From assembly GCA_017551905.1 (NCBI GenBank), contig JAFZKK010000065.1, forward strand, positions 1-56,292: a DNA stretch of 56,292 nucleotides, written 5' to 3'. Both the position numbers and the translations under genes were made by a program. This document shows positions 1 to 6,328 of the stretch, piece by piece; positions within the stretch are counted from its first letter, which is position 1; each line of letters begins with the position of its first letter. Origin of the DNA: Salinivirgaceae bacterium. GTDB lineage: Bacteria > Bacteroidota > Bacteroidia > Bacteroidales > SZUA-534. The notes under the pieces were generated by a model. It searched no databases and was not told where the DNA came from. It saw only the letters and a list, made by a program, of their open reading frames with translations.

Positions 1-34
1 GATAACTCTGACGATGACTTTTTGTGTTTTCGGC

Positions 35-65
35 TTTCTTTTTTCACTCTAATTTGCTATCTTTG
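35..65 (+). promoter_or_regulatory. Candidate Bacteroidetes-type promoter of the surface adhesin gene
   Basis: A perfect TAnnTTTG box (TATCTTTG, 58-65) is preceded after 19 bases by TTTC (35-38), close to the TTTG of the phylum's -33 element. If used, transcription would start near 72 and leave an untranslated leader of about 325 bases before the gene at 398, which is unusually long. Confidence 0.45.
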
Positions 66-80
66 AAATTCTTTGGGGAA

Positions 81-222
81 AAACGATGACGATAACACTA
101 ACGAAAACTTAAACGAAAACACTAACACTGACACTGACGATAACTAAAACGATAACACTAACGATGACGATAACTAAAACGATGACGATAACACTAACGA
201 AAACTTAAACGAAAACGATGAC
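81..222. repeat. Degenerate hexamer repeat block (pattern RACNNN)
   Basis: About 23 consecutive hexamers start with AAC or GAC and continue with GAT, ACT, GAA, TTA or TAA. A 40-base stretch at 81-120 is repeated exactly at 177-216, 96 bases (16 hexamers) further on. Read in frame it would give alternating Asn/Asp residues, but it contains TAA codons and has no start, so I do not call it coding. The first 20 bases of the window show the same pattern. It lies within the predicted leader of the adhesin gene. Confidence 0.8.
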
Positions 223-241
223 GCAGGCTCTGCGTCCCTAC
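219..241. repeat. Partial copy of the GTAGRGACG palindrome family
   Basis: ACGCAG, a four-base loop and TGCGTCCCTAC form the right arm and centre of the dispersed palindrome seen complete at 3751, 53692 and 53754. The outer left arm is missing and is replaced by the hexamer repeats, so the element seems to have been overrun or truncated there. Confidence 0.55.
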
Positions 242-399
242 ACATTAAACATTAATCATTAAACATTAATCATTAACTACTAAACCCTAATCATTTAACT
301 TAAAACTTTAAACTTCAAAAACTTATAACCAAACACTTGCCTCTAAACTTTAAACCTCTTAACCTCTAAACTTTTATCTTTTTAAATACTTACCACTAT
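235..399 (+). other. G-free leader tract before the adhesin gene
   Basis: These 165 bases contain a single G on the plus strand (position 339). They are built from short motifs such as ATTAAAC, ATTAATC and CTTTAAAC, partly in tandem. The transcript would be almost unable to form GC pairs and would stay unstructured up to the start codon. No open reading frame of note is present. Confidence 0.75.
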
Positions 400-3300
400 G
401 AACAAAATCAGACACCTAATGTTGGCAGTTGCAGCCGTTTTTGCAGCTACAATGACAATGGCCCAAAACGGGTTTAATTATCAGGCGGTTATTCGTGATG
501 CCAACGGCAACCTTTTGGCCGAACAACAGATAGCTTTGCGTATAACGTTGACAACCGCCAATGGCAACGAAGTCTATTACAAGGAGATGCACAAACCTGT
601 CTCCACCAACGCCTATGGTGTGGTTTCGATTGTTGTGGGCAACGGCACGGTTTTGTCAGGTTATTTCTCGAAAGTGCCTTGGAACAGCGGCGAAGTGTAT
701 ATGAAAACGGAGTTTGACCCTACGGGCGTTGGCACCGACGATTTGCTGGTTACCATAGGCACCACCAAGCTGCAATCGGTTCCGGTGGCCGAGTACGCCA
801 AAAAGACCGGTGAGGTTGAAAACCCGAAAAACATTAAGATTCAGGCTACAAACGAGACTGGTGACGAAGAGGCTCTGTTTGAGGTGAAGGATAACGACGG
901 CAAGGTTGTGTTCGCCGTTTATAAAAACGGTGTTCGCGTTTATGTTGACGAGAACGATGCGAAGGCCGCAAAAAGCGGTTTTGCCGTGGCAGGCAAGAGC
1001 GGTAAAGACGGCACTGAGAGCCAATATTTCTCGGTAAACGCCAGCGGCACAAAGGTTTATGTTGACGATGATACCGTAACAACCGGCGGCAAAGCTGCCA
1101 AAGCCAAATTCGCCGTAGCCGGCAAGAGCGGCAAAGCCAACGCCAATACTGACTATTTTGCCGTAAACGGCTATGGCACACAGATTTACGTTGATGACAC
1201 CGCCAGCGGTAAGGCTGCTAAAGCCAAATTCGCTGTGGCTGGCAAAAGTGGCAAAGGCGATGGCAATCTGTTGGTTGTGAACGAAGCTGGAACAAAAGTC
1301 TATGTTGACGATGGCGACACAAAAGCAGCAAAAGCCAAATTCGCAGTTGCAGGACGCTCGGGTAAGGCCGGCGGGAACTCCAACTTCTTTGCCATTGACG
1401 ACAACGGAACACAAGTTTTTGTTGACGACACCGCCAGCGGAAAAGCCGCCAAGGCTAAATTTGCCGTAGCAGGAAAAAGTGGCAAAGCCGATGGCAATCT
1501 GTTGGTTGTGAACGAAGCTGGCACAAAAGTCTATGTTGACGACGGCGACACAAAAGCCGCTAAAGCAAAATTCGCTGTGGCTGGACGCTCGGGTAAGGCC
1601 GGCGGGAACGCCAATTTCTTTGCCATTGACGACAACGGAACACAAGTTTTTGTTGACGACACCGCCAGCGGAAAAGCAGCAAAAGCAAAATTTGCCGTAG
1701 CCGGCAAAAGTGGTAAAGCCGACGGCAATCTGTTGGTTGTGAACGAAGCGGGCACAAAAGTGTTTGTTGACGATGACGACACAAAAGCAGCAAAGGCCAA
1801 GTTTGCTGTGGCTGGAAAGAGCGGCGGCAAAGCCAACAACACCAACCCCAACTATCTGACTATTGACAACGAGAGCACACGTATCTATATTGATGATGCG
1901 CCAGCCGGCAGCAAGGCTGCCAAAAGCGGATTTGCCGTTGCCGGCAAAAGCGGCGGCAAGACCGGCTCAGGCGAACTTTTCAATATAGACCTCACAAAAA
2001 ATGCCGAAGTAATCAACAATGAGAACCGCGTTTACTGGTACCCAAAAAAGAACTCTTTTTTAGCTGGAAATCTGAGAGTTGACAGTGCCGCACAGGTTGG
2101 CGAAAACTCGTTTAATGTTGGTTACCAGAACAAAGCCATTGGCAACTACTCGCAAGCGATGGGGTATATGTCAACGGCAAAAGGCAGGACATCTACAGCC
2201 ATCGGTTCCGTTTCATTTGCAAATGGCGAAAACTCGGTTGCTATAGGTTCTGGTGCAACCGCCTATGGCGACAATTCCTTTTGCTTCGGCCAATATTCAA
2301 GTGCTTATGGACCGAATTCGATGGTAATTGGTCTTGCTTCAAGCACTGCCGACACTGCTATTAACTCTTTTGCATTAGGTTTATACACTGAAGCCGCCGG
2401 CAAAAACTCACAGGCTATTGGTTATTTTGCTAAAACCACGGGTGAAAATTCGTTTGCCTTAGGCTTTTTTGCAAAAGCCAAAAGCTGGGGGTCTGTGGCA
2501 ATAGGTGAAAATTGCGAAACAGCCGACACGGCTTACAATGCTTATGCTATTGGTCAAGAAACATATGCTGCGGGTATGCGTAGCTATGCGATTGGCGGCT
2601 ATGCAAAGGCAACAGGAGAAGGCAGTTTTGCTATAGGTAGTACTGGCGGCCATTATTGGGCACCAGAAGCAACTGGCGTTGCTGCGTATGCTATTGGACC
2701 AGAAGCCAAAGCATCAGGAAATGGAGCTATGGCCTTGGGGGTAGAAACAAGAGCTAAAGGCTATCAATCAATGGCTTTGGGTACATTCTCTTTTGCTGAA
2801 GGAGATAACTCGATGGCATTTGGCTATTTTTGTGGTGCAACCAATGCGTCGGCTATGGCTTTAGGACAAGAAGCAAGAGCTACTGGCTGGGCATCCACGG
2901 CATTGGGATATCAGACTCAAGCCAGCGGAACTATTTCCACAGCATTGGGATATAAGGCACAAGCCCATGGAGATTATTCCTTGGCTACGGGATATGGCAC
3001 AAAAGCTCAGTCGGCATACGAATTTGTTGTAGGTACAGAAAACGACACAGTTGTTGCCGGCCAATTCAGTGAAGATATGTGGGGCAACACTGACAGATTA
3101 TTTACCATCGGTAATGGATTATGGGGTTCAAGAAGCTCTGCAATGATTGTCTATAAGAATGGAAATACAGAATTTAGAGGAAATGTTTATCCAACAAACA
3201 GTGAACAAAATATTTGGACAGGAGCAACATTGTACGATTTAGGCACAGAGGATAATCGTTGGAATACGGTTTATACCAATGTAATTAATGCCACAAACGG

Positions 3301-3691
3301 CACAATCCAAACCTCCGACCAACGCCTGAAAACCAACATCAAACCGCTTGAAAAAGCATTGGATAAAGTGCTCACACTCAATGGTGTAACCTACGAGTGG
3401 CGCGTTAAGGAGTTCCCCAACAAGAATTTCGACAGCAACCGCCACGTGGGCGTTCTGGCGCAAGAGCTTGAGGCAGTTCTGCCCGAGGCTGACGAGACTG
3501 GCGCAGATGGTTATAAATCGGTCAATTACAGCAACATAACACCGCTGCTTATTGAGGCCGTGAAAGAGCTGAAAGCGGAGAAAGACGCATTGGAAGCAAC
3601 CGTAGCCAACCAGCAGAAAGAGAACGAGGCCATGAAAAAAGAGATGGCGGAGATGAAGAAGATGCTGGAGGAATTGATGAAGAAACAATAA
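398..3691 (+). CDS. Large secreted repeat adhesin-like protein with YadA-type head and S74 chaperone domain
   Basis: The protein has 1097 residues. A signal peptide ends near residue 22 (TMTMAQNG) and is followed by a start domain with FNYQAVIRDANG, typical of Bacteroidetes surface proteins. Residues about 187-527 hold nine repeats of 37-40 residues around KAAKAKFAVAGKSG and VYVDD. Residues about 569-880 are 14-residue YadA-like head repeats (NSxAIG, AxAxG) that should form a left-handed beta roll. The C-terminus (from Ser973) is a peptidase S74 intramolecular chaperone with the SDQRLK motif, then a coiled coil rich in Glu, Lys and Met. In the endosialidase family this Ser and Lys carry out self-cleavage after trimer folding, so the last 125 residues are probably released. 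I infer a trimeric, surface-exposed fibre or adhesin. No type IX C-terminal sorting domain is apparent, and its ligand is unknown. Confidence 0.85.
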   Translation: MNKIRHLMLAVAAVFAATMTMAQNGFNYQAVIRDANGNLLAEQQIALRITLTTANGNEVYYKEMHKPVSTNAYGVVSIVVGNGTVLSGYFSKVPWNSGEVYMKTEFDPTGVGTDDLLVTIGTTKLQSVPVAEYAKKTGEVENPKNIKIQATNETGDEEALFEVKDNDGKVVFAVYKNGVRVYVDENDAKAAKSGFAVAGKSGKDGTESQYFSVNASGTKVYVDDDTVTTGGKAAKAKFAVAGKSGKANANTDYFAVNGYGTQIYVDDTASGKAAKAKFAVAGKSGKGDGNLLVVNEAGTKVYVDDGDTKAAKAKFAVAGRSGKAGGNSNFFAIDDNGTQVFVDDTASGKAAKAKFAVAGKSGKADGNLLVVNEAGTKVYVDDGDTKAAKAKFAVAGRSGKAGGNANFFAIDDNGTQVFVDDTASGKAAKAKFAVAGKSGKADGNLLVVNEAGTKVFVDDDDTKAAKAKFAVAGKSGGKANNTNPNYLTIDNESTRIYIDDAPAGSKAAKSGFAVAGKSGGKTGSGELFNIDLTKNAEVINNENRVYWYPKKNSFLAGNLRVDSAAQVGENSFNVGYQNKAIGNYSQAMGYMSTAKGRTSTAIGSVSFANGENSVAIGSGATAYGDNSFCFGQYSSAYGPNSMVIGLASSTADTAINSFALGLYTEAAGKNSQAIGYFAKTTGENSFALGFFAKAKSWGSVAIGENCETADTAYNAYAIGQETYAAGMRSYAIGGYAKATGEGSFAIGSTGGHYWAPEATGVAAYAIGPEAKASGNGAMALGVETRAKGYQSMALGTFSFAEGDNSMAFGYFCGATNASAMALGQEARATGWASTALGYQTQASGTISTALGYKAQAHGDYSLATGYGTKAQSAYEFVVGTENDTVVAGQFSEDMWGNTDRLFTIGNGLWGSRSSAMIVYKNGNTEFRGNVYPTNSEQNIWTGATLYDLGTEDNRWNTVYTNVINATNGTIQTSDQRLKTNIKPLEKALDKVLTLNGVTYEWRVKEFPNKNFDSNRHVGVLAQELEAVLPEADETGADGYKSVNYSNITPLLIEAVKELKAEKDALEATVANQQKENEAMKKEMAEMKKMLEELMKKQ
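955..1980 (+). repeat. Nine in-gene repeats with a 231-bp higher-order unit
   Basis: Nine copies of a 37-40 residue unit lie in tandem, short and long types alternating in the middle. The segment beginning GGCAATCTGTTGG recurs at about 1261, 1492 and 1723, a spacing of exactly 231 bp (77 codons). Parts of the units (around 1352 and 1583) are almost identical in DNA, while the KAAKAKFAVAG core is conserved as protein but uses shuffled synonymous codons. Confidence 0.9.
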
Positions 3692-3696
3692 TGCGT

Positions 3697-3719
3697 GTAG
3701 GGACGCAATGTTTGCGCCC
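3697..3719. repeat. Degenerate copy of the GTAGRGACG palindrome family
   Basis: GTAGGGACGCAA is followed by TTTGCGCCC, which pairs with the inner part of the left arm; the outer right arm is lost. It lies 5 bases after the adhesin stop codon and 32 bases before a complete copy. Confidence 0.55.
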
Positions 3720-3750
3720 AGCAATGCAAAATATTGGAAATGTGATTTTT

Positions 3751-3787
3751 GTAGAGACGCGCCATGGCACGTCTCTACGTTTTTTTG
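3751..3787 (+). terminator. Palindromic repeat acting as probable terminator of the adhesin gene
   Basis: GTAGAGACG (3751-3759) and CGTCTCTAC (3770-3778) form a 9-bp stem around a centre containing GCCATGGC. The right arm is followed by G and a run of T, so the hairpin has the form of an intrinsic terminator. It is a full member of the palindrome family also present at 53692 and 53754. Confidence 0.6.
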
Positions 3788-3939
3788 TGGTGTATCGCGT
3801 TTTTTTTGGGTTGCGCCCTGCGGGCGGAAATTGTTATAAAATTGATTCTAAAAATTATACAAAATTTTAAAAATCAATTTTTATAAATTTTCTATTGAAT
3901 TTTGTTGAAATTTCTCGCAAAGCGATAAGCCCAAAACCA

Positions 3940-4118
3940 GCCCCAACGGGGCGGCATAACATAGGCAGGGGCGTAAGCCCCTGTTTTGTTGTTGCCACCC
4001 ACCTAACCCGGAACGGGTGGCACAATAAAAATGTGTCACGCTTCGGAGTTCATTATTTGTGGCTGACGTCCAATCCGGGGTTCACACCCCGGCCTGTGAT
4101 ATGTCACGCCTTCGGCGT
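3940..4118. repeat. Array of six short hairpins, probable non-coding repeat element
   Basis: Six small inverted repeats follow one another: GCCCC-AAC-GGGGC (3940-3952), CAGGGGC-GTAA-GCCCCTG (3966-3983), ACCCG-GAA-CGGGT (4006-4018), a degenerate ACGC-TTCG-GAGT (about 4038-4049), CCGGGG-TTCACA-CCCCGG (4075-4092) and ACGCC-TTC-GGCGT (4106-4118). The stretch is much richer in G and C than its surroundings. An open frame of 95 codons crosses it on the plus strand, but it has no recognisable fold and its composition is explained by the hairpins. From 3788 to 3939 I see only AT-rich sequence. Confidence 0.7.
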
Positions 4119-4127
4119 TGTTTTGGG

Positions 4128-5468
4128 TTATAAAAACGGTGCAAAATATATCGGCAAATATTCCACTGCGCCTTCTTTGTGATAATCTTTGGTGTATAGC
4201 AAAACTCTGTTGCCAATGCGAGAAGAGAATTTTTCGCAAAATGCGTCAAGCGACTTGTGCGACTTGTAGCCCGACGATTTTACTTCAACGGGCAGTAGCT
4301 TGTTGCCACGCGATAGAAGGAAATCCACTTCATAGTTGTTGCGGGTCGCGCTTGGGAACGTATAGTAGTATAATTCGTTGCCTGCGCATCGCAACATTTG
4401 GGCTACGACATTCTCATAGACGTAACCGAGGTTGGCGTCCAACTTGTCGGACAGGAGTTTCTGATATATGATGTTTTCAGTGAAGTCTTTGTCCCAAAAA
4501 GCCAACGTAACAAACAATCCTGTGTCTGAAAGATACATCTTGTACCGTTTGAAGTCGGCTGTGAGGCGAAAACCCACGTGCGGGTCGTTGCTGTGGTAGG
4601 CGATGTTGGCAATCATACTTTCGCGCATCTCGTCCAAGAGTTCCTGACGTTTTTCGGTTGACGTGTTGTCAACTACGACCGACATCTGAAAGCGGTTGGT
4701 GTTTTTGTACAATTCGGATGGAATAGCCCACAGCACGGAACGTAATTTACCTGTGTTGTCTATCTTGTGCATATCATCGGCGTACAAATTCAAAATTTGG
4801 CGTTTTACTTCGTCAACTTTTTGCATATTGTTGGTAGTCAAGTATTCGTTAACTGACTGCGGCATACCGCCCACCAACATATACAGACGGAAATCACGCA
4901 TAAGATGCCTGTGCGTGGCATCGCCCAACGCCTCTTTGCTGTCGTATGCCTGACGGAGAAGTGTAACCGTGGCGGTGTCGCCCAATGCCCAACGAAATTC
5001 TTCGTAATCCATTGGGAACATTTGAATGCGGGTCTCTTCGCTTGGAATCACAATGTCCTTCACATTTTGGCGGATGCTGATGAGCGAACCCGTCTCGATA
5101 TAGTGGTAGCGTCCATCTTTTACGAGATACTTAATTGCTTGACGTGCAAGAGGTTGCTTTTGTACTTCGTCGAAAATGATTACAGATTTATGCTCTACAA
5201 GCGTTACGCCATATATGAATTGCAGCCTCATAAAGAAATAGTTGAGGTTGTGTATATGATTTTCAATCAGGTTGTTAACTTCGGGGTTGACGTTTGCGAA
5301 ATCTATCAGTATATACGATTGGTATTCATTTTGGGCAAATTGTTCCGCCAAGGTAGATTTGCCAATCCGCCTTGCGCCCTCTATCAGAATTGCTGTTTTG
5401 CCGTTGGATTCTTGCTTCCATTTCAGCAATTTTTCGTACGCTTTGCGCTTAAAAATTGTGACCTTCAT
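4128..5468 (-). CDS. AAA ATPase with C-terminal DUF4143 nuclease-like domain
   Basis: The protein has 446 residues. Walker A is GARRIGKST (31-39), Walker B is VIIFDEVQ (about 96-103) and TGSLIS fits the sensor region. The C-terminal DUF4143 part ends in a PD-(D/E)XK-like motif, EVDF followed by PVEVKSSG. The family is common in several copies in Bacteroidetes and archaea. Its biochemical role is unknown, and some members have been discussed as toxin- or defence-like. The 3' end abuts the hairpin array at 3940-4118. The upstream side carries three 33-bp repeats (5534-5632) that may serve autoregulation. Start chosen at the only ATG giving the complete N-terminal helix. Confidence 0.85.
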   Translation of the reverse strand: MKVTIFKRKAYEKLLKWKQESNGKTAILIEGARRIGKSTLAEQFAQNEYQSYILIDFANVNPEVNNLIENHIHNLNYFFMRLQFIYGVTLVEHKSVIIFDEVQKQPLARQAIKYLVKDGRYHYIETGSLISIRQNVKDIVIPSEETRIQMFPMDYEEFRWALGDTATVTLLRQAYDSKEALGDATHRHLMRDFRLYMLVGGMPQSVNEYLTTNNMQKVDEVKRQILNLYADDMHKIDNTGKLRSVLWAIPSELYKNTNRFQMSVVVDNTSTEKRQELLDEMRESMIANIAYHSNDPHVGFRLTADFKRYKMYLSDTGLFVTLAFWDKDFTENIIYQKLLSDKLDANLGYVYENVVAQMLRCAGNELYYYTFPSATRNNYEVDFLLSRGNKLLPVEVKSSGYKSHKSLDAFCEKFSSRIGNRVLLYTKDYHKEGAVEYLPIYFAPFL

Positions 5469-5533
5469 TTGTATGTTCGTTTTGTTTGTGGCAAAAATAC
5501 TGATAATTATTTATTTACAAAACAAAAACACAC

Positions 5534-5632
5534 TGAGCGTAAAATTTATTCGCTCAAAAAACATACTGAGCGTAAAATTTTTTGAGTCAAAATTACTATT
5601 GAGCGTAAAATTTAACGTTCATATCATGTTCG
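5534..5632. promoter_or_regulatory. Three 33-bp direct repeats upstream of the DUF4143 ATPase, probable operator
   Basis: TGAGCGTAAAATTT occurs exactly at 5534, 5567 and 5600, so the period is 33 bp, about three helical turns. In the first copy it forms an inverted repeat, TGAGCG at 5534-5539 and CGCTCA at 5551-5556; the third copy has CGTTCA and the second a weaker TCA. The block begins 66 bp upstream of the ATPase start and also lies between it and the divergent ruvA promoter. The three sites on one face of the helix suggest cooperative binding of a regulator. Confidence 0.65.
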
Positions 5633-5699
5633 ATTTATAGTCATTCGTCCCCTAAATGTGATGCAAAACATTTCGCCGTTTATCAACCAACTATTTTTC

Positions 5700-5707
5700 T
5701 ACCTTTG
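5700..5707 (+). promoter_or_regulatory. -7 promoter box for ruvA-sprA-porQ
   Basis: TACCTTTG matches TAnnTTTG. Transcription would begin near 5714, about 27 bases before ruvA. No clear TTTG lies at the expected distance upstream; TTTA at 5679-5682 is the closest. Confidence 0.5.
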
Positions 5708-5740
5708 CACCTCTAATAAATAAAGGCAAGTTACTGAATT

Positions 5741-6322
5741 ATGTACGAATACATCCAAGGGCGGATAGCTGAACTGACACCGGCCTATGTGGTTATCGAT
5801 AACGGTGGCGTCGGCTATATGATTCTCATCTCGCTGAACACATACACATCGCTTTCGGGCAAGGAACAGGCCATTGTTTTCACCCACTACATTGTGCGCG
5901 AGGACGCCCAGCTGCTTTATGGTTTCGCATCGAAGACAGAGCGCGAGGTGTTCCGTCTGCTGCTCACGGTTTCGGGCGTGGGAGCCAACACTGCGCGAAT
6001 GGTTCTTTCGTCGTTGAGTGCCAGCGAGTTACGCGACGCCGTACTCACAGGAAACGTGGCGATGATAAAAAGCATCAAAGGCGTTGGGCAGAAAACCGCC
6101 GAGCGCATTATTGTCGATTTGAAAGACAAAATCGGAAAAACCGAGGCCAATACAGATTTTTTGTTTGCTCAAAGCAATACAAACCGCGAAGAAGCGTTAT
6201 CTGCTTTGGTGGCTTTGGGTTTTCAGAAAAACGTGGTGGAGAAACTGCTCGACAAGCTGCTTAAAGAAAACCCGACCATGCAGGTTGAGGAAATGGTCAA
6301 AAAAGCCTTAAAGTCGATATAA
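5741..6322 (+). CDS. ruvA: Holliday junction branch migration protein RuvA
   Basis: The protein has 193 residues, normal for RuvA. RuvA tetramers bind Holliday junctions and, with the RuvB motor, drive branch migration during recombinational repair. The N-terminal OB-fold starts MYEYIQGRIAEL, two helix-hairpin-helix motifs follow (VSGVGANTARMVLS and IKGVGQKTAERIIVDLKDK), and a C-terminal three-helix domain contacts RuvB (ALVALGF). sprA starts six bases after the stop, so the two are very likely cotranscribed. ruvB and ruvC are not in the window. Confidence 0.97.
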   Translation: MYEYIQGRIAELTPAYVVIDNGGVGYMILISLNTYTSLSGKEQAIVFTHYIVREDAQLLYGFASKTEREVFRLLLTVSGVGANTARMVLSSLSASELRDAVLTGNVAMIKSIKGVGQKTAERIIVDLKDKIGKTEANTDFLFAQSNTNREEALSALVALGFQKNVVEKLLDKLLKENPTMQVEEMVKKALKSI

Positions 6323-6328
6323 TTTTTA

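Noticed and set aside
656-1851. Long minus-strand open frames opposite the adhesin gene (up to 329 codons)
   Set aside because: They mirror the repeat units of the plus-strand gene, repeat with the same 231-bp period and lack a signal or fold; they are shadows of biased codons.
955-1980. CRISPR-like regular repeats
   Set aside because: The repeats are inside an open frame, 110-120 bp long, with similar rather than unique spacers, and encode a conserved protein motif.
3895-4182. 95-codon open frame after the adhesin gene
   Set aside because: It runs over the six-hairpin array and into the end of the ATPase gene; its composition follows from the stems and no protein fold is recognisable.
4905-5640. 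Plus-strand frames with an 11-residue repeat (LSVKF or HTERKI) near 5.5 kb
   Set aside because: The repeat comes from the 33-bp DNA repeats read as codons; most of the longer frame overlaps the ATPase gene on the other strand.
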